A model generated the notes under the pieces. It made no database searches. It was not told the DNA's origin and saw only the letters and a program-made list of their open reading frames with translations. The position numbers were made by a program, and so were the translations under genes. Positions 34,849-45,600 of a stretch of DNA of 64,000 bases are shown here, one piece after another (within the stretch, counting starts at the first letter, position 1; every line of letters begins with the position of its first letter). This stretch comes from Clostridia bacterium (GTDB lineage: Bacteria; Bacillota; Clostridia; Christensenellales; CAG-138), in the NCBI GenBank assembly GCA_017394835.1, contig JAFPXD010000046.1:20620-84619 (forward strand), written 5' to 3'.

Positions 34849-35439
34849 ATGAGCGCAGTAAAGGCGATCTGCCCCTGCTGCGGCGCGGAGCTGAGCTTCG
34901 GCATGGACGAGGCTGAGGTCGTCTGCGGCGCCTGCAAAACGAAGCTCATCACATCCGCACTTCAGGCTTCCGAGAGGGATGAGCGCCCTTCGGAAAAGCC
35001 CGAGCCCGAGCATGAGGAGCATGAGCTCACTCCCGAGGAGCGCGAGCATCAGTTAAAGCGCAAGGCCGTATTCAAGGAGGAGCTGAAGGCAGCCGTCCAA
35101 AGGATAGACGAGCTGCACGAGCGCCGTCCCGTGCTCGAAAAGCAGCGCAGATCCATGCGCGGGCTGACCGTCGCGGGGGTCGCGGCGGCGGTGGTCGCGG
35201 GGCTCCTGCTGGTCACGGAAAAGCCTCAGACGGAGGACGTTACTTTCGTTTTCGTGCTCGCCGTCGCAATACTGGTCGTGGCTGTGGCGATGCTGGTGCT
35301 TTCCGCCATACGCCGCGGGGAGATAATCAAACAGCAGGATAAGCTCGAAGCCGAGATGAAGGAAAAGAAGGAGAAGCGCGATATTCTCATAGGCAGGCTC
35401 AACAAGATAGAAAGCTGCTTGCATGAGCATCGGCATTGA
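34849..35439 (+). CDS. Zinc-ribbon, coiled-coil membrane protein of unknown function
   Basis: The 196-residue protein starts with a zinc ribbon (CPCCGAEL, then CGACKTKL), followed by a highly charged coiled-coil (about 60-100), two adjoining membrane helices (about 104-122 and 129-152) and a second charged coiled-coil to the end. A GGAGGAT site precedes the ATG. The layout suggests a membrane-tethered scaffold or regulator; I do not recognise a named family. Confidence 0.6.
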   Translation: MSAVKAICPCCGAELSFGMDEAEVVCGACKTKLITSALQASERDERPSEKPEPEHEEHELTPEEREHQLKRKAVFKEELKAAVQRIDELHERRPVLEKQRRSMRGLTVAGVAAAVVAGLLLVTEKPQTEDVTFVFVLAVAILVVAVAMLVLSAIRRGEIIKQQDKLEAEMKEKKEKRDILIGRLNKIESCLHEHRH

Positions 35440-35567
35440 TAATATATTTTGAAAAAGAGGGAACCGACCCGCGGGCCGGTGCGTTATATTAGTGAAAGGA
35501 CCAAGAAGTTCCCCCACTTCACCTTTCAAAAAAGCAATCGATCCCTCCAAAAATTGCGAAAGGCAAG

Positions 35568-35594
35568 AGCCGGGCACAAGCTGCCCGGCTTTTG
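35568..35594 (+). terminator. Intrinsic terminator
   Basis: AGCCGGGCA and TGCCCGGCT pair around five bases, followed by TTT. The 120 bp between the gene end and this hairpin show no other gene. Confidence 0.8.
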
Positions 35595-35682
35595 TTATCC
35601 GAAAAAACGAATAACAAGCGGGGCGGAAGGCGAATAATAACTCCGAAGAAATGCGCGAAAGCGCTTAAGATCGGAGGATTTT

Positions 35683-36183
35683 ATGAAAAAGTATTTGAAA
35701 ACGGTGCTGCCGCTGGCTTTAGCGGCCGCGCTGATCCTTTCAATGGGAGGCTGCACTAAACGCAGCGACAGCAAGCCCCGCGGCACCGAAGGGCCGGCCA
35801 TGAGCCCCTCGGCCCGCGCCACCGAAGAGGCCGCGGCAACGGCTTCGGCACAAGCTTCGGCCGAGCCTTCCGCACAAGCTTCCGCAGAGCCTTCGGCAGA
35901 GGCTTCCCCGCTCCCCTCCGCGGATCCTTCCGGCTCCCCGGAAGCGCTCTTCCCGACGGGGGATATTGAGGGCTTTATGGAAGGAGAGGTCGTAGATCCC
36001 GAAGCCGTGCCGGATCTTGTGCGGCTTCTGGAGGCGCGCTTCCCCGGCATGAAGCTCCAGTCCGTCACCTATAAGCTCTTTGAGGAAAGACAGGCGTATT
36101 ACGTTGTGCTTCAGGGGGAGGGGGAGGCTTCGCATCCCGTTTACGTGTTCGCGGACGGGACCGTGCGAGACGAAGGAATGTAA
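35683..36183 (+). CDS. Small lipoprotein with Ala/Ser/Pro/Glu repeats
   Basis: The 166-residue protein has a lipoprotein signal (LSMGGCTKR, Cys at 24) and a low-complexity stalk (about 45-88) made of ASAEPSAQ-type repeats. A small C-terminal domain of about 70 residues follows (LVRLLEARFPGMKLQSVTYK...VYVFADGTVRDEGM), resembling PepSY-like folds. The stalk repeats are also visible as DNA repeats near 35840-35900 and could vary in number. GGAGG precedes the ATG. Function unknown; it should be exposed on the cell surface. Confidence 0.7.
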   Translation: MKKYLKTVLPLALAAALILSMGGCTKRSDSKPRGTEGPAMSPSARATEEAAATASAQASAEPSAQASAEPSAEASPLPSADPSGSPEALFPTGDIEGFMEGEVVDPEAVPDLVRLLEARFPGMKLQSVTYKLFEERQAYYVVLQGEGEASHPVYVFADGTVRDEGM

Positions 36184-36189
36184 AGTAAA

Positions 36190-36226
36190 AGCAGAGCTGT
36201 GGTTTTATGCCACGGCTCTGCTTTTT
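36190..36226. terminator. Terminator between convergent genes
   Basis: AAGCAGAGC...GTGG pairs with CCAC...GCTCTGCTT and is followed by TTT. It lies between the lipoprotein gene and the end of mutS2. Confidence 0.8.
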
Positions 36227-36234
36227 AATTCCCT

Positions 36235-38619
36235 TTACTTCAGCGTCACTACCGTAACGCCGAAATCGCCTTCGCCGTAATTGCCGTTGCGGAAGGCCTT
36301 TACGCGCGGATGCCCTTTAAGGTGCGCCTGTATGCCGGCGCGGAGCGCGCCCGTGCCCTTGCCGTGTATCACGGAGACCTCCGAAAGCCCCTGGCGCTTG
36401 CAGTCGTCAAGGTACCTGTCAACTACGGGGATGGCGTCATCCACCATCATGCCCCTTATATCGAGCTCCAGGCCCACCGTGTTGTTCGCGGCGTATTCCA
36501 CCTTTCCGCCGGCGCGGTCGGTCTTCTGCTCCGCGACCTCGCGCAGGTCGTCAAGCTTCACGCTGAGCTTTATGATGCCCACCTGAACGGGGACTTCGCC
36601 GTTTTTGGGCTTGCCTATGACCGTGCCCTGCTTTTCGAGGGAGGTGATGAACACCGTCTGCCCGGGCGAGACGAATTTGGGCGCCTGACCCTCCTGCAGC
36701 TTCTTTTCCTGCGGGGTCTCGTAAAGCTCCTCGTCCTTTTTGCGGACGGCGTCGCGCGCCTGCTGTATCACGCGGTCGGCGGCGCGGCGGTCAATATCCT
36801 TCAATGCGCGGATGCGGATTATCTCCGCCTCCATCTCGCGCTTCGCTTCGGCTACGACCCTTCGCGCCTCCTCCTTGGCCTTCATGCGAAGCTCCGCTTT
36901 CTCGGCCTCGAAACGCTTGCGCTCGGAGCGCATATCGGCGCGCAGAGCCTCAAGCTCGCGGCGGGCGGATTCCGCCTCCTCGCGCTCACGCTCGGCCTTC
37001 TGCTTTTCGGATTCGGCGGAGGAAAGCACGGTCTCGAAATCCACGTCCTGCTTGGTCAGGTATTCGCGGGCGCGCTCGATTATGTAATCGCTCATGCCAA
37101 GGCGGCTCGAGATCTCAAACGCGTTCGATTTGCCGGGGATGCCTATGAAAAGCCGGTAGGTAGGGCAGAGGCGGTCCACGTCGAATTCCATGGAAGCGTT
37201 CTGCATGCCCTCATGGGTCAGCGCAAAGGCCTTTATTTCGGAATAATGGGTGGTCGCGGCGGTGCGGCACCCGCGGGAATGCAGCTCCTCCAGTATGCTC
37301 TGGGCAAGCGCCGCGCCTTCCACGGGGTCGGTGCCGGCGCCCAGCTCATCGAGCAGGACGAGCGATTCGTCATCGGCGTTTTCCAATATGCCGACTATGT
37401 TTTTCATGTGCGACGAGAATGTGGAAAGGCTCTGCTCGATGCTCTGCTCATCGCCTATATCGGCAAACACCTCGCGGAAAACGGCAAGCTCCGTTCCCAC
37501 GTTCGCGGGCACGAAAAGCCCCGCTTGCGCCATGAGCGTGAAGAGGCCCAGCGTTTTAAGCGTGACGGTCTTGCCGCCCGTGTTGGGGCCCGTGACTATG
37601 AGGGTAGTGAAATCGTCACCGAGCCAAAGATCCACGGGCACGACCCTTTCGCGAGGGATGAGCGGATGGCGGCCCTTCTTTATGCTGACCCGCCCCTCGG
37701 AATTGAGCTTGGGGCAGACGGCCTTCATCTCCCTTGCGAGCTTAGCCTTTGCAAAGCAGAGGTCTATCTCGCCCAGGGTCATAAGATCCTGATAGATGTC
37801 GTTCGCGGAGGGCTTTATCATCTCCGTGAGCTCGGTCAGTATCCTCTCGACCTCCGCGGCCTCCTCCATGACGAGCTTCTTGTATTCGTTGCCGAGCTCC
37901 ACCACGGCGGAAGGCTCGATGAAGAGCGTTGCGCCCGTGCCGGACTGATCGTGAATAAGGCCGGGTATGTTCTGGCGGTATTCCTGCTTGACGGGCAGTA
38001 CGAAACGCCCGTTCCTTATCGTGATGAGCGCATCCTGCAGGTATTTCGAGTAGGTGGATGAGTGGATCATATCGTTCAGCTTCTGACGCACCTTCTCGTT
38101 GGCGATCTTCATCTGGCGGCGTATGCGCGAGAGCGCGGGGGAGGCGCAGTCGGCCACCTCGTCTTCGCTCAGTATGCAGCGGGAGATCTCCTCCTCTATG
38201 GCGCGGTGCACCATCAGCCCGGAAGCGAGCGCCTTGAGCCGAGGCAGCTCCGTATCGACGGGGGAAACCGGGTCTGCGGGGCGGCGCGGACCGGAGGCGG
38301 TCAGGTGCTCCTGAGTTATGCGGATGGCCTTCAAGCATTTTTCAACGCCCAAAAGCTCCTCGCAGGAAAGGTGGAGCACTGCGTTTACGCGCTTTAATCC
38401 CGAGCGGATGTCGGGAAAATCATCGACGGGCGAAGTCCCCGTGCGCAGGAAATGGGATTCCGCCTCGGAAGTCAGGGCAAGCTCGTTCGTCACGTCGTCA
38501 AGCTCGTCGAAGGGGCGGAGCGAATCCGCAAGCTCACGGCTCACACAGCAGGCGCATTTCAAGCGGAGCTGGGCGGTTATCTTATCGAATTCAAGTGTTT
38601 TCAATGCTTTGTTGTTCAT
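36235..38619 (-). CDS. mutS2: MutS2 endonuclease/ATPase
   Basis: The 794-residue protein has the MutS2 core: a helical lever/clamp region, the Walker A motif GPNTGGKT near 335, Walker B with LVLLDELGAGTDP near 413 and the STFSSHM signature. A long coiled coil (about 520-620) and a C-terminal Smr nuclease domain with LDIRG and HGKGTGALR complete it. MutS2 acts on branched DNA and, in Firmicutes, on collided ribosomes. Length and order match the family. It lies 20 bp behind a U32 peptidase gene in a zapA-U32-mutS2 run on the minus strand. Confidence 0.95.
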   Translation of the reverse strand: MNNKALKTLEFDKITAQLRLKCACCVSRELADSLRPFDELDDVTNELALTSEAESHFLRTGTSPVDDFPDIRSGLKRVNAVLHLSCEELLGVEKCLKAIRITQEHLTASGPRRPADPVSPVDTELPRLKALASGLMVHRAIEEEISRCILSEDEVADCASPALSRIRRQMKIANEKVRQKLNDMIHSSTYSKYLQDALITIRNGRFVLPVKQEYRQNIPGLIHDQSGTGATLFIEPSAVVELGNEYKKLVMEEAAEVERILTELTEMIKPSANDIYQDLMTLGEIDLCFAKAKLAREMKAVCPKLNSEGRVSIKKGRHPLIPRERVVPVDLWLGDDFTTLIVTGPNTGGKTVTLKTLGLFTLMAQAGLFVPANVGTELAVFREVFADIGDEQSIEQSLSTFSSHMKNIVGILENADDESLVLLDELGAGTDPVEGAALAQSILEELHSRGCRTAATTHYSEIKAFALTHEGMQNASMEFDVDRLCPTYRLFIGIPGKSNAFEISSRLGMSDYIIERAREYLTKQDVDFETVLSSAESEKQKAEREREEAESARRELEALRADMRSERKRFEAEKAELRMKAKEEARRVVAEAKREMEAEIIRIRALKDIDRRAADRVIQQARDAVRKKDEELYETPQEKKLQEGQAPKFVSPGQTVFITSLEKQGTVIGKPKNGEVPVQVGIIKLSVKLDDLREVAEQKTDRAGGKVEYAANNTVGLELDIRGMMVDDAIPVVDRYLDDCKRQGLSEVSVIHGKGTGALRAGIQAHLKGHPRVKAFRNGNYGEGDFGVTVVTLK

Positions 38620-38639
38620 ATTCGATCCTTTCGGGGCGG

Positions 38640-40655
38640 TCAGTCAACGCTTCTCGCCCAATGCCCGCGCGTAACGGGCGTGTTCGGATAGGAGTCCTTC
38701 GTCACGGCTTCGGCAAACACCTTTATGCCCGAGGCCGCGAACGCCTCCCTTATATCGGTTACTGCGGAATTGAGCATCCTGACCAGGCAGTACCCCTCCG
38801 CAAATCGTACGTTTTCAAGCGGGAACGCGCGGCCTTCGCCGTCGGTCAGCTCCCCGCATTTCCCTCGGCAGGAGCGGCACCCGCGGTATTCCTTCACGGG
38901 GCAGTGCATGAGCTGCATCAGCGGCGCCCGCCCGTAGGTGCTCACTATCATTACCGGGCCGAAGCCTTCCGCAAGCGCGGCAAGCTGCGGCTGAGTCAGC
39001 TCGAGCGAAGGCATGAAATGCGTGAACCCCATATCGAGCGCCTTTCGCGCCGCGGCGCCGTTCGTGATGTTCATGCCGACGCCCGCGATGCGGATCGGCA
39101 GCCCGCGCCCCATATCCCAATGGGAGATATTATTTACCTCGATCCCGCGGAATACTCCCGTCGCAAGGAGCTTTTCATAGGCTTCGCGCGCGCCTTGGGT
39201 CATGAGGACGTTCGGCAGTATGAGTATGAGATCTCCCTTCCCGCGGAGGCTTTCCGCGTCAAATTCGGAAGGCTTCCACGGGTCTATGCCTATGAGCTCC
39301 GCGTTTGAGGAAGCCGCATCCGCCGCGTTCCCGAACCGCTCATAGCGCACGGCGCGGGCGGCGGGGGAGGCGGAGCGAACGGGCGCATATTCCGCGGAGA
39401 CGGAGATCTTTTCATCGGGCGTGCCGACGATCCTTTCGGAAAGGGCGAGCACGGCCTCCCTTCGCAGGGAATTTAGCGCTGAAACGGGCAGATACCCTTC
39501 CCCCGCGATCTCCGCTTCGGTGCAGAAAAACGGCGTGCCGCCGAGCTTTTTTATCTGTTCCGCAACGCGGGCCTTATCTATGGGCTTCTGCGCGGCTTGG
39601 CAAACGGGGCCGAGCGCCGCGACCGTTATACCGCCTGAAGAAAACTCGAGCCTTGCGCTTTCGCCCGCGTTTACAAAGAGGCTTGCCCGCACCTTGACCG
39701 TCTGCCTGTCCTGCCGCACGCTTTCGTGCGCCTCGGCGATAAGCTCCTTTGACGGCTGCGCGCGGCCGACGTGCCCCGTCGTCACCGTATCGCCCTTTAT
39801 ATGCGCGGATGAAAACTCGCCCCTGTTGAATATCGCAAAAAGCTTCTCACGCGGGCGGGAGATCGGCTCGCCGTCCAGCGCGGCGCGGTATATGCGAGTG
39901 ACGGTCGCCACATATTCGGGCTGCTTCATGCGGCCCTCTATTTTCAATGAGCAGATACCCGCTTCGGCAAGCTCGTCAAGGTGATCCAGCATGCAGATGT
40001 CGTTGGTCGAAAGCGCGAACTCATCGGAGCCCGCTCTGCGGCGCAGCACGCTCGCGTTCTTGCGGCAGGGCTGGGCGCAGGTGCCGCGGTTGCCGCTCCG
40101 CTCCCCCGCCATGGAGGAATAGAGGCAGCTCCCCGAAAACCCCATGCAGAGCGCGCCGTGGCAGAAGAACTCAAGCTCCACGGAGCTGTTTTCGTGCATG
40201 CGGCGGATCTCGGCAAGCGGGACCTCCCGCGCGAGCACCGCCCTTGCTATGCCGTTTTCTTCACAATAGCGGAGCCCGCCCAATGAATGTATGCCCATCT
40301 GGGTCGAGGCGTGCACGGTGAGCCCGGGCAGCTCGCGGCGGATGAGCGAAGCAAGCCCAATATCCTGTACTATAACCGCGTCCGCGTGCAAAGCGTGAAG
40401 CTCCGCCGCAAAATCCAGCGCGGCGGCAAGCTCGCGGTCAAAGAGGAGGGTGTTGAGCGTGATATGCGTATCAACGCCCCGCAGATGGCAGTAATCTATC
40501 GCTTCACGCAGCGCGTCGCCCGTAAAATTCGCGGCGGAACGGCGCGCGTTGAAAGAGCCGCCGCCGAAATAGACCGCGTCGGCGCCGCTGCGCACGGCCG
40601 CAGCGAGGCATTCCATATTGCCCGCAGGGGCTAAAAGTTCGGGTTTCCGCTTCAT
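38640..40655 (-). CDS. Peptidase U32 family protein (RlhA/YegQ-like) with C-terminal extension
   Basis: The 671-residue protein begins ELLAPAGNMECLAAAVRSGADAVYFGG and contains the U32 signature ELEFFCHGALCMGFSGSCLYSS and a CRKNASV-type iron-sulphur cysteine region near 170-185. The C-terminal half carries a further YxPSLELT region and a CRSCRGKCGEL cysteine cluster. This family includes 23S rRNA and tRNA hydroxylases (RlhA, TrhP) and collagenase-like proteins; an RNA-hydroxylation role is more likely than proteolysis. The start is placed at MKRKPELLAPAG, although the frame opens 108 bases earlier inside the upstream terminator. In Firmicutes this gene commonly sits beside zapA and mutS2, as here. 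Confidence 0.85.
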   Translation of the reverse strand: MKRKPELLAPAGNMECLAAAVRSGADAVYFGGGSFNARRSAANFTGDALREAIDYCHLRGVDTHITLNTLLFDRELAAALDFAAELHALHADAVIVQDIGLASLIRRELPGLTVHASTQMGIHSLGGLRYCEENGIARAVLAREVPLAEIRRMHENSSVELEFFCHGALCMGFSGSCLYSSMAGERSGNRGTCAQPCRKNASVLRRRAGSDEFALSTNDICMLDHLDELAEAGICSLKIEGRMKQPEYVATVTRIYRAALDGEPISRPREKLFAIFNRGEFSSAHIKGDTVTTGHVGRAQPSKELIAEAHESVRQDRQTVKVRASLFVNAGESARLEFSSGGITVAALGPVCQAAQKPIDKARVAEQIKKLGGTPFFCTEAEIAGEGYLPVSALNSLRREAVLALSERIVGTPDEKISVSAEYAPVRSASPAARAVRYERFGNAADAASSNAELIGIDPWKPSEFDAESLRGKGDLILILPNVLMTQGAREAYEKLLATGVFRGIEVNNISHWDMGRGLPIRIAGVGMNITNGAAARKALDMGFTHFMPSLELTQPQLAALAEGFGPVMIVSTYGRAPLMQLMHCPVKEYRGCRSCRGKCGELTDGEGRAFPLENVRFAEGYCLVRMLNSAVTDIREAFAASGIKVFAEAVTKDSYPNTPVTRGHWARSVD

Positions 40656-40670
40656 CTTTCCGCTTTCATA

Positions 40671-40701
40671 AAATAAGGGCAGCGTAAAAACGCCGCCCCT
40701 T
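40671..40701 (-). terminator. Attenuator-like terminator between zapA and the U32 gene
   Basis: On the minus strand GGGCGGCG and CGCTGCCC pair around a T-rich loop and are followed by TTATTTTAT. It ends 16 bases before the U32 start. Confidence 0.65.
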
Positions 40702-40713
40702 GCATGAGTATGC

Positions 40714-41061
40714 TCAACGAACGCCTTCGGGCTGCCTGCCTTCGGGCTTCTTCGCCCTTTCAAAGGGGCGCTTCACGGGCGCTTTTACGGAAGCTTCGCG
40801 CGGCTCGCGCAGGGTGCGCAGCTCGGCAAACTTGACCTCCATATCGGCGTTCTGCTCATTGAGGCGGCAGGCTTCATCCGCAAGGTTGAGCATGGCGAGA
40901 AGGGTGCACCTCGCCGTGCTTTCAAGGGGGTACTGCTCGGAGATCTCACGCACGCGCCTGTTGACCTCCGCTTCGAGCTGCTTCATATAATCGATGTTCC
41001 TGTCCGCGGAGATGCGGAATTCCTGCCCCGCGAGATTAAGGACGACCTTGTTCTTTTCCAT
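40714..41061 (-). CDS. zapA: Cell division protein ZapA
   Basis: The 115-residue protein has the ZapA pattern: VVLNLAGQEFRISADRNIDYMKQLEAEVNRRV followed by a leucine-rich coiled coil (LLAMLNLADEACRLNEQNADME) that dimerises. ZapA cross-links FtsZ filaments at the division ring. The C-terminal 30 residues are basic and proline-rich, longer than usual. GGAAAGGAGCG precedes the ATG. It leads the zapA-U32-mutS2 transcript. Confidence 0.85.
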   Translation of the reverse strand: MEKNKVVLNLAGQEFRISADRNIDYMKQLEAEVNRRVREISEQYPLESTARCTLLAMLNLADEACRLNEQNADMEVKFAELRTLREPREASVKAPVKRPFERAKKPEGRQPEGVR

Positions 41062-41197
41062 TGGACGATCGCTCCTTTCCCTAAAAAACTACATATACAT
41101 CATATCACGAAACCCGCTCCAATGCAATACGAAAGGCGGCGTTTTTCGCGTGAAAAAATCGGCGCGGGTGTTCCCCGCGCCGGCGTGATCTTTATTG

Positions 41198-42499
41198 TCA
41201 GTCGTCATCATCGTCGTAATCTTCTTCGTCGCTGCCGAACTCGAACGAGGCGCCCTTTCCCGCAATGGCGGAGACTGCCCAGCGGAGCACGGGGATCAGT
41301 ATGAACGCGACCCAGGTGGGGTGCCAAATGCCGAACATCAGGCCGACGAAGAGATAACCGCCCACTATCAGCAGCTCCCAGGGGAAGCGCTCAAGCCACC
41401 TTATGCCGACGTTTTTCTGCACGGAGCCCGCTATCGAGGAGAACATGGGCACGGTGAGGTAGAGCAGCCAGCCGACCTTCCACGCGGTCTCGCCGAACGC
41501 AAAGCCCAGCGCCACGTAGGCCACGGTCACAATAACGGCATAGATCCCGGTAAGACGCGGGCGGCTGCCGCTTTTGCGGATGGCGGCGGAAACGGCGTAA
41601 TAGAGGGGGATCGCCAGCAGCATGAGCCAGAGAGGATGCCAGAGCTTGTAGATGTAGCCCAGCACACAGTAGCCGGCGGTTATGACCACGGGCACCACCA
41701 CGTCAAGGGCGTTAAAGCCGTTCCTGCGGATGGCGGAGCCGACGCTGTAATAGACGGGGATGGTGAGGAAGAGCAGCCATGCGGGGTGCCACCAGTTCTT
41801 AAGGAAGCCGAGCAGCAGGAACACGCCCGTGACGAGCACCGCGTAGGGGAAGCCGCCTATTTCGCCCCGGCGCTCCGTCTTGGGCTCCGACCAAGAATCG
41901 ACGACGGTCTTTCTGCCGGTTTCGTCTATCACTACGGTGCGCCACATGCCGTTGGGCCTTTGCTTCTTATAAACAGCCTTGCGCTTGCCGCGGCTCTTTT
42001 CCCATTTGGCGAAAAGCCGTTCGCCGCTCATGGTGAAGTAAACGCCCTCGTCGGTCATCTCGATATCCTCAATATCGTTTACACAGGTATTGATATCGGG
42101 ATCGCCGCTCCCCATATCGACCCTCTCGCCGTCGCTGCCGTCGTGAACGTGTATCCCGTCCCAGCCGACGTGCACCTTGGAGCCGTCGTCGTCCGTAACG
42201 TTTATGCCTTCGCGGAAGCTGATGTGCACCTCCTGACGGGGAGCTTCCGCGCGGGGCGCTTCCTTTACCTCCTCGGGTTCGGGACGGGGGATCTCCTCTT
42301 CAGTAGCAAGGAGCGTGTCGAGCGATACTCCGTACAGGCGCGAGAGCATTATAAGGTTATCCGTATCGGGGGAGGATTCCGCCCTTTCCCATTTACTTAC
42401 CGCCTGGCGGGAGATGCCGAGCTTTTCGGCGAGCTCCTCCTGCGAGTAGCCGTGCGCCTTGCGCATTTTGATGAGTCTGTCCGCTATCTCGATGTTCAT
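41198..42499 (-). CDS. XRE-family regulator with membrane helices
   Basis: The 433-residue protein starts with a Cro/C1-type helix-turn-helix (about 5-60; YSQEELAEKLGISRQAVSKWERAESSPD). A middle beta-rich region with repeats such as VHVGWDGIHVHDGSDGERVDMG follows, then about eight membrane helices in WWHP-containing repeats, and an acidic tail (DEEDYDDDDD). The start at 42499 is set by AAAGGAACC upstream and by the family start; the frame opens 111 bases earlier. Such membrane-tethered XRE proteins are frequent in Clostridia and are thought to sense envelope conditions, but ligand and targets are unknown. Confidence 0.75.
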   Translation of the reverse strand: MNIEIADRLIKMRKAHGYSQEELAEKLGISRQAVSKWERAESSPDTDNLIMLSRLYGVSLDTLLATEEEIPRPEPEEVKEAPRAEAPRQEVHISFREGINVTDDDGSKVHVGWDGIHVHDGSDGERVDMGSGDPDINTCVNDIEDIEMTDEGVYFTMSGERLFAKWEKSRGKRKAVYKKQRPNGMWRTVVIDETGRKTVVDSWSEPKTERRGEIGGFPYAVLVTGVFLLLGFLKNWWHPAWLLFLTIPVYYSVGSAIRRNGFNALDVVVPVVITAGYCVLGYIYKLWHPLWLMLLAIPLYYAVSAAIRKSGSRPRLTGIYAVIVTVAYVALGFAFGETAWKVGWLLYLTVPMFSSIAGSVQKNVGIRWLERFPWELLIVGGYLFVGLMFGIWHPTWVAFILIPVLRWAVSAIAGKGASFEFGSDEEDYDDDDD

Positions 42500-42651
42500 G
42501 TTGATTGGTTCCTTTCGGTTTTTTGTTGACCTGATGATACCCGATAACGCTTCGGTTGCGCAAGCAATTCTGCTTTTCAAATTATACTCCCGGGGCGGTT
42601 TTTTTGTCAACTATCGGTTGCAAAGCGGTTTTTTGCATGTAAAAAACAAAA

Positions 42652-42681
42652 AAAACCGCGGGGCATAGGCCCCGCGGTTTT
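42652..42681 (-). terminator. Terminator of the dockerin-protein gene
   Basis: CCGCGGGGC and GCCCCGCGG pair around four bases, flanked by A- and T-runs, so both strands could terminate. Confidence 0.85.
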
Positions 42682-42691
42682 GCGATCGGCC

Positions 42692-45600
42692 TCAGCCGAG
42701 CATGTAGGAGTAAAGAGCGGAAAGGTCCGCTGCGTTGAGCACGCCGTCGCCGTTCATATCGCCGTTGATGATGCCCTGCGGGGAAACCGCGCCTGCGCTC
42801 ATGCAGTAGGCGGCCGCGAGGGTTATATCGGCGGAATCCAATACGCCGTCGCAGTTAACATCGCCGACGGTTATCGTGGGAGTGACGGATTCTTCCTCCA
42901 TTACAACGGTAACGGAGGTGTCCTGATAGACCGGCGCGCCGGTGTATTCCATACCGTTCACGTAGAAGACGTAGCTGAAGCCCGCGGGAGCGGTGGGAAG
43001 GGGAATGGTCTCTCCCGCGACTATCTCGAGGCTGCCCGTGTAATCGCCCGTGAAGGTGACGGTTACGGACTGGTTCGCGCCGACGATGCGTACCGTAACG
43101 GTGCCGAACGCCATGCCGTCATAGCAGACGGTGAGCACGTAAGTCCCGTTCACGGAGCCGTCGAATGCGGGCGCCCAGGAATAGCTGATGTGACTGCTGG
43201 TCCAGGAGACCGTGGTCGCGGTCGCGGAGCGGGAGGAGCGGTAGCTGATGGAGGTGCCCGCCATTATGTCGCTCATGCCGAAGTTTTCGGTATTCTCCGC
43301 AATATAGTAGGTGGAGCCGGTAAGCGCCGCCTGTGCAACGGAGGGAGCGTAGAGATAGCAGGTGCCGCTCGTGGTGGAAAGCTGCCAGCCGGAGGAATAG
43401 CGGAGGTAAAGCGTCGTACCGCCGCCGGGGCCGCCGGGGCCGCCGCCGGGGCCGCCGCCCGATACGGTGGTGGTAATGGTAGCGCCGTTGCCGGAGGAGT
43501 TGACCGTCCAAGTGGCGGCGCTGTTCACGTCGGTGGTCTTGCCGATGCTGTAGGAGGAGGACCAGCCGCTGGAAGAGGTGGTGTAATAGAGATAGTAGTT
43601 GACGCCGTTCACCGTGTTATAGATGTGAGAGCTCTCATCCATGTACCAGGTGTTGTTCTGATTGACGGTGCCGAAGGTGTAACCGCCGGAGGTGCTCGTC
43701 AGAGTGGACTGCTGATAGGTCACGGTGGTGGAGCCGGAGAGCGTATAGACGGGGGAGGTCGCCGAACCGTTGGTGATGATGTAACGGGAGCCGGAGCCCA
43801 TGGAGGTCACGCGGTCGTAAACGTTGGTGCTGCCGGAGTCGAGATCGACCCAGGGGGTGTTCTCAACGTGGGTGCCCGTCGCGGTGGCGGTCTTGGCGGA
43901 GCTCGAACCGTTTATGTAGCAGTAATAGGTGTTGCCCGAAACGAGCGCGGGATGGCTGAACACTATGTAGGACGCGGTGTTGGTGGAGCTCGCAAACCAT
44001 GCGGTGGTGCTCTTCAAAACATTGCCGGAGCCGTCCTTGATGACTATGGAATAGCCGCTCTTTACGGAAACGTTGGTGAACTGAACGTAAACGCCGGTGG
44101 GGGTGCCCTGCATGGCGTTCTGGCCGCAGCCCAGAACGGTTCCGTTGTAGAGGCCGAGGGTATCCTCGGAATCGAGAGGATCGTTCGAAGTGCCGGACTT
44201 GGAATAGACCTCGAGGTCGCCGCCGTAGAAGTAGGTGCCGCCGTTGGAGTCAACGCCGTCGCCGCCGCTCGTGCCGTTGAGGCTGCTTGTATTTGCGGGG
44301 GTATAGAGCCTGTAAACGCCGCCATAGACCTTGATCGTGTAATGATAGTTGGAAAGGTTTTTGTTGGCCGCGTTGATGGTATCATCCTGGGATTTGATAG
44401 TGAGATAGCCGGAGTTGAGGATTATGTCCGCGCCCTCCATGCCCTCGCAGCTGAAATTGACGGTCGCATGGATGAGATCGTCGCTTGCGCCCCTCATGCC
44501 GAAGGTCATATAGCGGTTGGCGTGGAAACCGTCGTCCCTCGTCCAAATATCGAACGTGCCGCCCTGTATGGTGATGTTGCCGTCGGAATGGACTGCGTCG
44601 TCGGGAGCGCTTATGGTGTAGCTGCCGCCCGCTATGGTGAGGTCGAGCTCGGCTTTCAGGCCCTTCGCGGAGCTTGTGCTGCTGTTGAAGGAGGTGTTGG
44701 TGTAGCCGTTCGCGCAGGTGATATTGTACGTGCCTCCGTCAAGCTCCACGTTGAAGCCGGTAATGCCGTCGCCGGTGGAGGTGATGGTGAAGCTGCCGCC
44801 GGAGATCTCTATATCGCCGCTGGTGGAGCTTGCGTTCTCGGCCTTTATGCCGTCGCCCGCAGCGGTGATATTGAGGGTGCCGCCGGTGACGTAAAGCGCA
44901 TTGCGTACGAGTATGCCCTCATCCTGGGAATTGGCGGTGACGGAGCCGCCCGTCACGTAGATGGTGCCGATGGTGTCGGTATCGTCGGCGGCCTTTATGG
45001 CGTCGCCCGTGGAGGTGATGTTCAGCGTGCCGCCCGAGATGAGCATTTCATTCTCGGTGGAAATGCCCGCGTTGGGAGCGGTGATGGTGATGCTGCCGTC
45101 GGCAACGGTGATGTGGCCGTTCGCGCCGCCCTTTATGCCGTTCTTGGCCGAGGCGATCACGTTGAGCGTGCCGGTGCCGGCAAAGGTGATGTCGGAAGCC
45201 GTCTTGCCCTTAATGACCGCGCTCTCGGCGTAATACTGGTTGGAACCGTCGCCGCCGTCGGCAGTGGGGCCGTAGGAATCGGCGTTGTTCTTCGCGCTGT
45301 CACGGAGTGTATTTACGGAGCCGGCAAGGGTGTCGATATAGACCTTCGCGGTGGAATCCTTCTTTACGGTGATGGCCGCGGTGAAGGCGCTGGTCAGGGT
45401 AAGGCCGTCAAGCAGTATGGTGGCGTCCTTGGTGGCTTCCTTCTTTACGGAGATATTGCCGTTTTCGGTAGTCCCGCTGAAGGAGTAGATGCCGCCCTTT
45501 TTCTTTATGGCCACGTTGAGCTCATAGCCCTGCGCGGCGGTGTAGGCGGTGCTGCCGTCCGCGTTCTGGGTAACGGTCAATTCACCCGTGCCCTCTGCGC

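Noticed and set aside
36310..38061. A 583-codon open frame on the plus strand within mutS2
   Set aside because: The minus-strand MutS2 has Walker and Smr motifs; the opposite frame has none and is a shadow of GC-rich codons.
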